From an uncultured Bacillota bacterium (lineage in GTDB: Bacteria; Bacillota; Clostridia; Oscillospirales; Oscillospiraceae), in the NCBI GenBank assembly GCA_947172355.1, contig CAMWBA010000014.1, forward strand, positions 1-33,615: DNA of 33,615 nucleotides. Reading direction: 5' to 3'. This document shows positions 8,568 through 16,591 of this stretch, piece by piece. Positions within the stretch are counted from its first letter, which is position 1. Every line of letters begins with the position of its first letter. The notes under the pieces are model-generated. The model did not search any database, had not been told where the DNA came from, and was given only the letters and a program-made list of their open reading frames with translations. The translations under genes and the position numbers were made by a program.

Positions 8568-9668
8568 TCAATTCGCCTTCAGCCGAACGGGCAGGACCAT
8601 ATAGACAAAGTTCTCCTCCCCCTCAGCGGGCAGGATGACGCAAGGCGCCACACCGGAGGTGAACTCCATACGCAGCTTGTCGGCGGGGGCGGCCTTAACC
8701 GCGTCCATCAGATACTTATTGTTAAAACCGATTTCCAAATCGTTTCCGTTTCCGGAAATGACACATTGGTCAGCGGCGTCGCCAATGGCGGTTTTGGTAG
8801 TGATTGAGACAATTCCGTCCCCAAAGACACAGCGAAGAGGGGATTTGAGCTTTTCGCTGATGATGAGAGAAACTCGGTCGATGGAGGACAGCAAAGCCCG
8901 GGCCTCCACTTCTATTTTGATGGTGTTGTTTCGGGGAATGGCGTTGCGGTACGCCAGGAAATCCCCTTCCAGCCGCCGGCAGACCAAAACGGTGTCGCCA
9001 GTGCGGAACATAATATGGCGGGCCCCCTGGGTGATGGTGACTGTTTCCTCACTGGAACAAATCTTCTCCACCTCGCTCAAGGCAGAGCCCGGAACGACAA
9101 AGGAAAAGGATCCCTTTTGCTCTTCCACCGCCTCATGGCGCAGGGCCAGCCGATAGCCGTCTACCGAGACGATGGTCAGTCCGGTTTCATCTACTTCAAA
9201 GAGGGACCCGGTGTGGATGGGACGGCTCTCGTTATCGCTGACAGCAAAGAGTGTTTGGGCAATCATCGAGCGCAGGGCAGGCTGTTTCATGGTAAGCGTA
9301 TTTTGCTGATCCACATTGGGCAGCTCCGGAAATTCCTCCGGATCGGTGCCTAAAATATTAAATTCCGACAGGCCGCATTTTATATTGACTGTGTAGTTTT
9401 GGGAGGTAAATACCACCATGTCGTCGGGCATCTTGCGTACAATTTCGCCGAACAGCCGGGCAGATAATACCAAAGAACCCTCCTCCACAATTTCGGCGGG
9501 AACGGTGGCTTGAATGCCCGTTTCCAGGTTGTATCCGGTGAGACGCAGGTTTTTTCCGGCTTCAATCAGGATTCCCTCCATGGCAGGGATAGAGCTTTTC
9601 GCAGCTACGGCCCGGGAGGTGACGGATACGGCAGCGGACAGTAAAGCTTTTTCACAGGAGAATTTCAT
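8568..9668 (-). CDS. dnaN: DNA polymerase III sliding clamp (beta subunit)
   Basis: The clamp is a ring-shaped dimer that tethers the polymerase to DNA. I take the ATG at 9668 (MKFSCEKALL, 366 residues): it has GGAGG eight bases upstream, and a longer in-frame reading from a TTG would overlap that ribosome binding site. Three beta-clamp domains are seen in order, with typical elements such as LSARLFGEIVRKMP, ALRSMIAQTLFAVSDNESRPI, DGYRLALRHE and a C-terminal YMVLPVRL that forms part of the peptide-binding pocket. It is downstream of dnaA across the DnaA-box-containing intergenic region. Confidence 0.97.
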   Translation of the reverse strand: MKFSCEKALLSAAVSVTSRAVAAKSSIPAMEGILIEAGKNLRLTGYNLETGIQATVPAEIVEEGSLVLSARLFGEIVRKMPDDMVVFTSQNYTVNIKCGLSEFNILGTDPEEFPELPNVDQQNTLTMKQPALRSMIAQTLFAVSDNESRPIHTGSLFEVDETGLTIVSVDGYRLALRHEAVEEQKGSFSFVVPGSALSEVEKICSSEETVTITQGARHIMFRTGDTVLVCRRLEGDFLAYRNAIPRNNTIKIEVEARALLSSIDRVSLIISEKLKSPLRCVFGDGIVSITTKTAIGDAADQCVISGNGNDLEIGFNNKYLMDAVKAAPADKLRMEFTSGVAPCVILPAEGEENFVYMVLPVRLKAN

Positions 9669-9721
9669 GTATGGTTCCTCCAATCTTGTTCTCTCTCCCG
9701 CAAGAGGAGGAGAGGATTTTA

Positions 9722-9889
9722 TTTAGTAACAGAAGCAGTAGCGGAAAAAAATGTTGAAAAGCGCTGGGAATGCTTGGGAGAGTAAGAACATGGACTCCAC
9801 AGGGGGTGTGGAGAAACAAAGTGGGTTTTCCACAGGGGGAGGAGTTTTCCACATTTGTCCTTCCACATTCCACAAAACGGTGTGGAAAA
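9722..9889. other. oriC, dnaA-dnaN part: DnaA-box cluster and candidate unwinding site
   Basis: The 253-bp gap between dnaN and dnaA holds many DnaA-box-like 9-mers. Three are identical, TTTTCCACA, at 9826-9834 (+), 9845-9853 (+) and 9881-9889 (-). Weaker ones are TTCTCCACA at 9807-9815 (-), GACTCCACA at 9793-9801 (+) and CATTCCACA at 9866-9874 (+). Toward dnaN lies a run of N-A-(G/A) triplets, TAGTAACAGAAGCAGTAG (9722-9739), beside an AT-rich patch; this resembles the DnaA-trio element of other Firmicutes, but the match is loose. By analogy with Bacillus this side would be where the helix opens. Confidence 0.75.
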
Positions 9890-9921
9890 GCCACCGGCCG
9901 TTTCTGGTGGTGTTTAGGTGT

Positions 9922-11235
9922 TTATTCGTATCTGGAGTTGATGTTGGTGGTAATGTCTTTGACGATCTCCGCCTTTATCGGGTCGTTTTTTACCAGGTCC
10001 TCAATTCGATTGAGGGCATTTAATACGGTGCTGTGGTCCCGGTTGAACTCCTTACCAATCTCTTTGAGGGAGAGGTTGGTCATACGGCGGATTTGAAACA
10101 TAGCAATCTGTCGGGCCAGGGAAATATCTTTGGAGCGGCCCTGTCCCCGAACTAGGGAGGGTTCGATGTTGTAAAACTTGCAGACCTCTTCGATAATCAC
10201 TTCGGCGGTGGGCAGGATGTCTGATTTCTCCTTAAAAATATCCTTGACTGCCCGGATAACGGTGTTTTTATCCACAGTGTCGCCAATCAGATCCTGATAG
10301 GCCATAATTTTATTGACGGTGCCCTCAATCTGCCGAACATTGGCGGTGATGTTTTCAGCAATGAGCTGGATGAGGAAGTCAGGCAGTTCCATCCCCATGC
10401 GGATGGCCTTATTTTTTACAATGGCCATGCGGGTCTCATAGTCAGGGGGGATGATGTCGGCCAGCAGGCCCCACTCAAAGCGGGTTTTCAGCCGATCCTC
10501 CAGCCGGAGCATCTCCTTTGGGGGACGGTCAGAGGTAAAGACAATCTGTTTTTTCAGCTCATACAGGGTGTTGAAGGTGTGAAACATCTCTTCTTGGGTG
10601 GAGTCCCGGCCGGCGATAAACTGTACGTCGTCCATCAGAAACACATCTGCACCCCGATACTTTTCGTGGAACTCCTGGTTGCGCCCCTCTCGGATGGCGG
10701 TGACCAGCTCGTTGGTAAAGGCGTCCCCTTTGATATAGATGATTTTATATTCCGGATGGTTGGCATGAATGGTATGGGCAATGGCGTATAGCAGGTGGGT
10801 TTTTCCAAGACCGGATTCGCCGAAGATGAACAGAGGATTGTAGCTCTCACCGGGATTGTCCGCCACCTTTCGGGCTGCGGCATGGGCAAATTTATTGGAG
10901 GAACCCACTACAAAGCGGTCAAAGGTATATTCTTCGGTGCCGGGGAGGAAGGAAGCCGGTTTGCTACCTTGCTGAAAGGCGCCGCGCTCTCCTTCGGTAA
11001 GAACAGCAACCTGAAAGTCGGCGGAGAACAGCTCCCGCAGAGCATTTTGAATGGGGACAAGATAGCGGGCGGAGATGATCTCCTGTTTGAATTTGGTGGG
11101 AGTGTAGAGAACAAAGCGGCTCTCTTCCAGGGCGAGGGCTTCTGCATCGTCAAACCAGGTGTTTAACGTGGTGGCGGTCATCTCTGCCCCCATCAGGGCC
11201 TTAACTTTTTCCCATACTTCTGCGGCTGGATTCAT
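9922..11235 (-). CDS. dnaA: Chromosomal replication initiator DnaA
   Basis: DnaA binds oriC as ATP-dependent filaments and opens it. The ATG at 11235 follows GGAGG and gives 437 residues; an upstream extension would add an arginine-rich, non-conserved leader and is rejected. Domain I is at about 1-75, a short linker follows, and the AAA+ domain carries Walker A GESGLGKT (139-146), Walker B VFLMDDVQF (198-206) and the sensor segment FTSDRPP. Domain IV holds the DnaA signature GRSKDISLARQIAMFQIRRMT with the RDHSTVLNA DNA-binding motif. Boxes around its own promoter suggest autoregulation. Confidence 0.98.
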   Translation of the reverse strand: MNPAAEVWEKVKALMGAEMTATTLNTWFDDAEALALEESRFVLYTPTKFKQEIISARYLVPIQNALRELFSADFQVAVLTEGERGAFQQGSKPASFLPGTEEYTFDRFVVGSSNKFAHAAARKVADNPGESYNPLFIFGESGLGKTHLLYAIAHTIHANHPEYKIIYIKGDAFTNELVTAIREGRNQEFHEKYRGADVFLMDDVQFIAGRDSTQEEMFHTFNTLYELKKQIVFTSDRPPKEMLRLEDRLKTRFEWGLLADIIPPDYETRMAIVKNKAIRMGMELPDFLIQLIAENITANVRQIEGTVNKIMAYQDLIGDTVDKNTVIRAVKDIFKEKSDILPTAEVIIEEVCKFYNIEPSLVRGQGRSKDISLARQIAMFQIRRMTNLSLKEIGKEFNRDHSTVLNALNRIEDLVKNDPIKAEIVKDITTNINSRYE

Positions 11236-11324
11236 GGCGCTCCTCCTTTTTGAAGTCCGCCGGCGGCGTAAACTTTGAAAGCGCCCTCCCTGTACCGACA
11301 GAGAAGGCGGCTGAAAACATATAA

Positions 11325-11380
11325 CTTTCCACAACTTACATTATACCAAAAATTTGGAGGGACAGCAAGGTTTTTCCACA
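11325..11380 (-). promoter_or_regulatory. dnaA promoter flanked by DnaA boxes (upstream part of oriC)
   Basis: On the minus strand, TTGCTG (11363-11368) and TATAAT (11340-11345) are spaced by 17 bp, a good sigma-A promoter for dnaA. A DnaA box TTTTCCACA (11372-11380, plus reading) lies 3 bp upstream of the -35, and a second, CTTTCCACA (11325-11333), lies about where transcription would begin. This arrangement suggests that DnaA represses its own gene. Together with the dnaA-dnaN boxes it forms a bipartite origin. The rest of 11381-11506 is AT-rich without clear further boxes. Confidence 0.75.
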
Positions 11381-11506
11381 TTTTTTATCCGAAATGTTGA
11401 GAATGAAATTGGTTAAAACTTGTGGCAATTCCATTAAATGTATACAAGATATAGAAAAAGGAAGGGGATTTTAGAAAAAAACATTTCCTCACAGGAAAAA
11501 AGATGG

Positions 11507-11536
11507 TTGACATAGGGCACATTTATCCGCTATAAT
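11507..11536 (+). promoter_or_regulatory. Promoter of the rpmH-rnpA-yidD-yidC-jag operon
   Basis: TTGACA (11507-11512) and TATAAT (11531-11536) are both perfect sigma-A consensus hexamers with 18-bp spacing. They point to rpmH, leaving a leader of about 125 nt. It is divergent from the dnaA promoter, 160 bp away, so the origin is flanked by outward transcription. Confidence 0.9.
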
Positions 11537-11669
11537 GGGGAACGTATCTTTTGAAAAAGGGGTTATTGTGTCCTTTTGTCAGAAGAAAAACCGCAGACCG
11601 CAGTCCCTGACGGGGCTGTTGTTGGGCCGGGAGAGCCGGCTTGAAATCTAAACTGAGGAGGTGTCCCCC

Positions 11670-11804
11670 ATGCTTCGTACCTATCAGCCCAAAAAGCGTC
11701 AGCGCTCCAAAGAGCACGGCTTCCGCAAGCGTATGGCCACCCGCAATGGCCGCAAGGTGCTGGCCCGCCGCCGCGCCAAGGGCCGCGTCCGTCTGACCCA
11801 CTGA
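11670..11804 (+). CDS. rpmH: Large ribosomal subunit protein bL34
   Basis: A 44-residue, highly basic protein begins [18 protein letters not shown] and continues [21 protein letters not shown], the textbook bL34 sequence. The ATG at 11670 follows GAGGAGGT. It is the first gene after the strong promoter and the universal neighbour of rnpA at the origin. The 138-bp gap to rnpA holds a GAGACGG/CCGTCTC hairpin (11814-11836) with no U-tract, so readthrough is expected. Confidence 0.98.
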   Translation: MLRTYQPKKRQRSKEHGFRKRMATRNGRKVLARRRAKGRVRLTH

Positions 11805-11942
11805 ACAAGACGCGAGACGGCCAGGCCGTCCGTCTCTGTCAGAAAAAGAACCGCATCTGGAACAGGACGAACAGTTTAGATAGCGCACAACCAGGGGCGT
11901 GGGATCAATTCCTCCGCCCTATCTGTGCATACGGAGGAAGCT

Positions 11943-12341
11943 ATGGAGCACACCATCTCGTTGAAACAAAATCACGAATTCCGCCGACTGTACAGCAAGG
12001 GAAAAAGCGTTGTCTCCCCCTATTTTGTCATCTATTGCCGCAGGACCGGCCGGCCCGTAAACCGGCTTGGCATTACCACCGGCGTGAAGTTGGGCAACGC
12101 GGTGAAGCGAAACCGGGCCCGCCGGCGTATACGGGCGCTGTACCGCACCCAGGAACAAAGACTGGCGGCCGGTTATGATATTGTCATTGTGGCCCGAACC
12201 CGGGTGATTTATGGCAAATACTGCGAGTTAGAGCGCAGTTTTGAACAGCAGATGAAAAAATTGGGGCTGATTCCGTCTCAAAATGCCGCCAGTTCCGGAA
12301 CGAAACAACCTTATCGAAAAAAAGGGGACAAGCCCAGATGA
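11943..12341 (+). CDS. rnpA: Ribonuclease P protein component
   Basis: RnpA is the basic protein that assists the RNase P ribozyme in 5' maturation of tRNA precursors. The ATG at 11943 follows ACGGAGGAA; this gives 132 residues, starting [22 protein letters not shown]. The RNR signature is present as [21 protein letters not shown]. The C-terminus (about 18 residues, [16 protein letters not shown]) is a basic extension. The stop overlaps the yidD start as ATGA. Confidence 0.96.
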   Translation: MEHTISLKQNHEFRRLYSKGKSVVSPYFVIYCRRTGRPVNRLGITTGVKLGNAVKRNRARRRIRALYRTQEQRLAAGYDIVIVARTRVIYGKYCELERSFEQQMKKLGLIPSQNAASSGTKQPYRKKGDKPR

Positions 12342-12556
12342 AACGGCTGCTTTTATCCTTGATTCGGTTCTATCGGCGTGCCATCTCGCCCCTGCACCCC
12401 CCTTGCTGCCGCTTTATTCCGACCTGTTCCGAGTATGCCTTGGAGGCGGTGGAACGATACGGTGCGGTAAAGGGGGGCTGGTTGGCACTGTGCAGAATTC
12501 TGCGGTGCCACCCCTTCCACCGGCAGAAGTCCATCCAGTATGACCCGGTCCCATAG
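12338..12556 (+). CDS. yidD: Membrane protein insertion efficiency factor YidD
   Basis: The 72-residue product contains the YidD hallmark: [38 protein letters not shown] followed by [10 protein letters not shown]. Family members are small membrane-associated proteins that assist YidC-dependent insertion. The Cys-rich motif [12 protein letters not shown] is intact. It is translationally coupled to rnpA (4-nt overlap) and followed by yidC after 36 bp. The gene ends in TAG, showing that TAG works as an ordinary stop here. Confidence 0.95.
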   Translation: MKRLLLSLIRFYRRAISPLHPPCCRFIPTCSEYALEAVERYGAVKGGWLALCRILRCHPFHRQKSIQYDPVP

Positions 12557-12592
12557 GGCGTTCTGCCACAATTTTTATGCGGAGGTAACACT

Positions 12593-14113
12593 GTGGGTAT
12601 TATTTTGCAACCCTTTGCCTGGCTGCTGCTGTTCTTTTATAATCTGTTTCACAGCTATGGCATTGCGCTGATCCTGTTTGCCATTGTAATCAAGCTCATT
12701 CTCTTCCCTGTTACATTGAAGAGCAAGAAGAGCATGATTCAAACCACCATGCTTTCCAGCAAAATGCAGCAGCTGCAAAAGCAGTATGGAAAAGACAGGG
12801 AGCGCTATAATCTGGAGATTCAAAAGCTCTATGAGCGGGAGAAGGTAAACCCCATGGGCGGCTGTCTGTGGTCCCTGATCCCCATGATTGTACTCATCGC
12901 CCTGTATGGTATCATTCGTGAGCCTTTGACCTATTTCATGCACCTGTCCGCCGAGGAAATCCAAGTTTTGGCCGCCCAGCTGGACTGGCAGTCGCTGGCC
13001 GTGGCCAAGGGCTGGGTGCCCCAGGGAACTATGGATAAGATTCTGGAGGGCATTACCGAAAGTGTGTCCAACGGAGAATTGCAGGTATTTATGGACGGAC
13101 TGTGGAAGAATGAGAGCGGTGTGATTACCGGTCTGTTCCAAAACGGTTCCTTTAACCAGCTGTATCTGCTCTCTCAGGTAACCAGTGAGAATTTGGCCTC
13201 GCTTCAAAATGCGGTCAATGCCCAATTTGCCGGGGCAGGGGACGGGCTGTTTATCATTGATTTCCAATTTTTGGGCATTGATCTGTCTCTTATCCCCACT
13301 CTGATGTTCTGGAAAAATGGGTTGGATTGGGGTTCCATCGGTCTGTTCCTTTTGCCTCTGGTCTCGGTGGGCACCTCGTTCCTCAGCATGAAAGTTACCA
13401 TGGCCACCAACCAAATGAACAACCAGAACAAGAATGCTCAGATGGACCAGACCAACAAGATGATGATGTGGATGATGCCCCTCATGTCTCTGTGGATTGG
13501 CTTTACCATCCCCGCCGGTCTGTCTGTATACTGGATTGCCCAGTATTTTGTCACAATGGGGCAGGAGTTCATCTGCGGCAAGATGCTGAAAAAGGACTAT
13601 GAAGCTGCCCGAGAGGCCGCAGCCAAGCGGGAAGCGGAGGAGAAGGAAGAGGAGAAGCGCCGGAAAGAGGAGGCCCGTTTGGAGCGTCAGCGCCGGATTG
13701 AGGAAGAGAAGAAGAACCGGGGCAAGAAGAAGGCTGGCCAGAAAAAGGACGGCGAACCGGAACAGGAGGGAGTCAACAAGGCGGACAGCCGGGAGGGACT
13801 GCGCACCTATGCCCGGGGCCGGGCCTATATTCCCAACCGCTACGGCGGTGTGACCCCCTATACCGATCCCAACCAGCTGTTTCAGGCTATTGAGGCGGCT
13901 GAGGCAGCGAAAAAGGGTAAAAAGAAGGGCGGAACAGAGGAAAAACAGGAGGAGCCAAAGGCTGAAATGGCCCAGGAGCCTCAGGCCCTTGTCCAGCCCA
14001 CTGAGGAGATTACAAAGCAAGAGACGGCTTCCCCCACTGAGACCGAGGAGATCGAGGTAGAAGTGGAAGAGATTGAGATTGAAGTGGATGAGGAAGAAGA
14101 GAAGGAGGGCTAA
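12593..14113 (+). CDS. yidC: Membrane protein insertase YidC/OxaA
   Basis: YidC inserts and folds membrane proteins. The start is a GTG at 12593 behind GGAGGT. No lipobox signal is visible, unlike B. subtilis SpoIIIJ. The conserved core includes the first insertase helix (about 22-40, with Lys34 where many homologues have the groove Arg), a cytoplasmic helical hairpin (44-85), the NPMGGCLWSLIPM helix (86-110) and two or three C-terminal helices (231-326). Two features are unusual: a polar stretch of about 110 residues (117-228) between the second helix and the third, predicted extracellular, and a cytoplasmic tail of about 170 residues that is first Lys/Glu/Arg-rich and helical, then ends in strongly acidic repeats (EEIEVEVEEIEIEV). 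Long charged tails in some YidC proteins bind ribosomes. Confidence 0.95.
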   Translation: MGIILQPFAWLLLFFYNLFHSYGIALILFAIVIKLILFPVTLKSKKSMIQTTMLSSKMQQLQKQYGKDRERYNLEIQKLYEREKVNPMGGCLWSLIPMIVLIALYGIIREPLTYFMHLSAEEIQVLAAQLDWQSLAVAKGWVPQGTMDKILEGITESVSNGELQVFMDGLWKNESGVITGLFQNGSFNQLYLLSQVTSENLASLQNAVNAQFAGAGDGLFIIDFQFLGIDLSLIPTLMFWKNGLDWGSIGLFLLPLVSVGTSFLSMKVTMATNQMNNQNKNAQMDQTNKMMMWMMPLMSLWIGFTIPAGLSVYWIAQYFVTMGQEFICGKMLKKDYEAAREAAAKREAEEKEEEKRRKEEARLERQRRIEEEKKNRGKKKAGQKKDGEPEQEGVNKADSREGLRTYARGRAYIPNRYGGVTPYTDPNQLFQAIEAAEAAKKGKKKGGTEEKQEEPKAEMAQEPQALVQPTEEITKQETASPTETEEIEVEVEEIEIEVDEEEEKEG

Positions 14114-14116
14114 GTG

Positions 14117-15103
14117 ATGTTAAAGTGGATTGAGACCACCGGGCGCTCCGAAGAGGACGCCATTACCGCCGCCCTGTTCCAGCTGGGGCTGGACCGGGAT
14201 GATGTATCCATTGAAGTGATTGAACGGGCTAAGTCCGGTTTTCTGGGTTTTGGCAGCAATCCAGCCAAGGTGCGGGTAAGCTATGAAGAGGTGGACGGTG
14301 CGGCGCGGCCCATTTTCTATGAGGCACAGGTGGAGACGGCCAAGCCCTCGCCGGACGTGAAGCAGCCCGCCCCTGTAAAGGAGAAGGCGGTGCCCGCTGT
14401 CAAGCCGGTGATGCAGGAGACACCCCAGCCGAAAAAGGCGGAACAGCCCGCTGCTCCTGCCAAGGAAGAGACCATCCTCTCCGCAAAGCCGGGTATGGCT
14501 CCCCCCAGAACTCGTCAGCCCAGGCAGGAACGCCGGGAGCGTCCCCGGCGGGAGAGCCGTTTGCAGGAAGGGGATGAGGTGCTCATCGGCAGCACCCCTG
14601 CACCCCAGGAACCGGTTTCCATGGAGCCCGTCCGCGCTGAGGATGAGCGGGCCAATCAAATCAGGATTTTCCTTGTTGGCCTGATGAAACACCTTCAAGT
14701 GGAGGCTGTCCCCGAAATTTTTATTACCAATGAGGGCAACTATAAGGTGATTCTTCAAGGAAAAGATTTGGGCGCAATCATTGGCCGTCGGGGCGAGACC
14801 CTGGACGCCATCCAGCAGCTGACCAGCTATGCCGTCAATCGAGGCCAGTCGAAGCGGGTGCGCATCCATGTAGATGCAGAGGGCTATCGGGCCAAACGGG
14901 AGGAATCTTTGCAGCGGCTGGCCATTAAAATGGCAGGCAAAGTGGTTAAATATCGGAAGAACATGACTCTGGAGCCTATGAATGCCTATGAGCGCCATGT
15001 AATCCATACCGCCCTCCAGGACTACAAGGGTGTTACCACCTACTCCACCGGCGTGGAACCCAACCGCCGCACCGTGGTGGCCTACGCCCCCCATCAGAGA
15101 TAA
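14117..15103 (+). CDS. jag: RNA-binding protein Jag/KhpB (SpoIIIJ-associated)
   Basis: Jag is a KH/R3H RNA-binding protein encoded next to yidC in most Firmicutes. I prefer the ATG at 14117, eight bases after GGAGG; a GTG three bases earlier is also possible. The Jag-N domain is at about 1-50 (RSEEDAITAALFQLGLDRDDVSIEVIERAKSGFLGFG). A Pro/Ala/Lys-rich, probably disordered linker spans about 65-175. The KH domain follows, with its GxxG loop as IIGRRGETL, and then the R3H domain with NAYERHVIHTAL. It ends the rpmH operon at a strong terminator. Confidence 0.95.
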   Translation: MLKWIETTGRSEEDAITAALFQLGLDRDDVSIEVIERAKSGFLGFGSNPAKVRVSYEEVDGAARPIFYEAQVETAKPSPDVKQPAPVKEKAVPAVKPVMQETPQPKKAEQPAAPAKEETILSAKPGMAPPRTRQPRQERRERPRRESRLQEGDEVLIGSTPAPQEPVSMEPVRAEDERANQIRIFLVGLMKHLQVEAVPEIFITNEGNYKVILQGKDLGAIIGRRGETLDAIQQLTSYAVNRGQSKRVRIHVDAEGYRAKREESLQRLAIKMAGKVVKYRKNMTLEPMNAYERHVIHTALQDYKGVTTYSTGVEPNRRTVVAYAPHQR

Positions 15104-15112
15104 TCAGCAAAG

Positions 15113-15140
15113 GCGGAAAGGAAATTCCTTTCCGCTTTTT
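15113..15140 (+). terminator. Rho-independent terminator after jag
   Basis: A 9-bp stem GCGGAAAGG / CCTTTCCGC with a 5-nt loop is followed by TTTTT. It lies 9 bp after the jag stop and ends the rpmH-to-jag operon. Confidence 0.9.
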
Positions 15141-15202
15141 GTATAAGAGCAGATAATATTGGCAACTGATATTGATATTTGGGAACGAAGGGAGCTCCGC
15201 TT

Positions 15203-16528
15203 ATGCCAACACCTCTTTATGATGTACTGCGTCGCTATGCCAGCCAGGAGCCCATCCGTTTTCACATGCCGGGTCACAAGGGGATCATTGATCAGCCAGC
15301 AGACCTGCGGTGGATGGCCCCTATCGACGTAACTGAGCTGCCCGAGACAGGGAATCTTTACGATGCAGGCGAGCCCTTTGATTCTGCACAAAAACTGTGG
15401 GCGGATCTGTTTGGATTTGACCAGTGCCAGTTTCTCACAGGCGGATCTACAATGGGCATTCACACCGGGCTGGCTCTGTGCTGTCGGCCGGGAGACAGGG
15501 TACTGATGGACCGCAGCTGCCACCGGGCGGCGTTCCATGCCCTGGCCCTTCTGGATTTGGAGCCTGTCTGGTTGGAGCGGCCTTGGCTGTCAAGCGAAAA
15601 TTTGATCGGTCCCATTTCTCCAGGGGATGTGGAAAAGGCTCTGGAAGAACACCCAAATATAAAAACTGTCTGTATTACTTCGCCAACATATGCCGGAGTG
15701 TTGTCAAATGTTGGGGCTATTTCCCGGATTGTCCATGCCCACGGTGGAAAACTTTTTGTGGATGGTGCTCACGGCGCCCACCTGCCCTTTTTGGGGATGG
15801 AGCCTTTCTGGGGAGCAGACTGTGTGGTGGTTTCCGCCCATAAGACTCTGCCCGCTATGGGGCAGTCCGCCCTGCTCTTTGTCAGCGGCTTTGAGCCGGA
15901 TCGGGTGCGCCAGATGGCTTCGGTTTTTGGTACCTCCAGCCCCTCCTAGCCCATGATGGCATCCCTGGATGTAGTCCGGGATTGGATGGAGAAGTGGGGG
16001 GCGGAGAAGTATGTGCAGACGGCGATCCAGGTGGTGGAACTGCGGAGCGCCTTTCCCAGTCTGACCGATAAGCCGTATCGTGGCTTCTCTCTGGACCCTA
16101 CCCGGTTTGTACTGAAGGTGAAGGACGGTCCGGCGTTTGCTCAGAAACTGAGAAAGCGGGGATGTATGCCGGAGATGGAGGACGGGGGACATGTCATTTT
16201 TATCTGTACCTGTCAAGACACCGGAAAGGTAATTTCCAATCTGACATCCAGGCTGGAGGAGCTGCGGGATTGGATGGGGGACTGTGCGCCTATCCCCGTT
16301 CCGCCTCTTCCAAAGCGGGTGCTGTCCCCCCGTGAGGCTCTCTTTGCCTCCAGCCGGGTCTGTCCGCTGGAGCTCTGCGAGGGAGAAGTCTCCGCCGGGC
16401 AGATCGCGCCCTATCCCCCCGGTGTACCGGTGGTGGCTCCTGGGGAACGGATTTCAAAAAAAGAGCTGGCCTATTTGCAGGAAATAGGGTATAATATGCT
16501 CTCAGAGGTACGCATCATTGAGGCATAG
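15203..16528 (+). pseudogene. Orn/Lys/Arg decarboxylase-like PLP enzyme interrupted by an in-frame TAG
   Basis: One reading frame of 442 codons encodes a fold-type I decarboxylase (SpeA/YaaO-like). ATG 15203 follows AAGGGAG. HMPGHKG is at residues 21-27, LTGGSTMGI near 80, the PLP-contacting VDGAHGAH at 187-194, and the PLP Schiff-base Lys is K214 in SAHKTLPA. The frame is broken at codon 249 by TAG (15947-15949), in the context TSSPS-stop-PMMASLD. From memory of this family the usual sequence is SPSY, so the stop replaces Tyr by one base change. The second part (15953-16528) stays in frame and keeps a complete C-terminal domain. An ATG-ATG follows the stop but has no ribosome binding site. 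Possible readings are a recent nonsense mutation, a sequencing error, or suppression; recF, remB and yidD also end in TAG, which argues against general recoding. If split, the pieces are 248 aa and 192 aa. Confidence 0.85.
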
Positions 16529-16591
16529 AGGAAGGACGTAGGATTCCAGGATATTTTTCGTTTGAAAAAGGAAGGAACATGGAGGCATTGT

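Noticed and set aside
11814-11836. Terminator between rpmH and rnpA
   Set aside because: The 7-bp GAGACGG/CCGTCTC hairpin is not followed by a U-tract, so readthrough to rnpA is expected.
12575-14020. 481-residue open frame antisense to yidC
   Set aside because: It has no ribosome binding site, no recognisable motif, and is the complement of a well-supported insertase gene; long antisense frames are common in GC-rich coding DNA.
14120-15094. 324-residue open frame antisense to jag
   Set aside because: A shadow of jag; no start signal or domain.
15947-15949. Pyrrolysine-type recoding of TAG as a general rule
   Set aside because: recF, remB and yidD use TAG as normal stops, with correctly spaced downstream genes, so TAG is not generally read as an amino acid in this genome.
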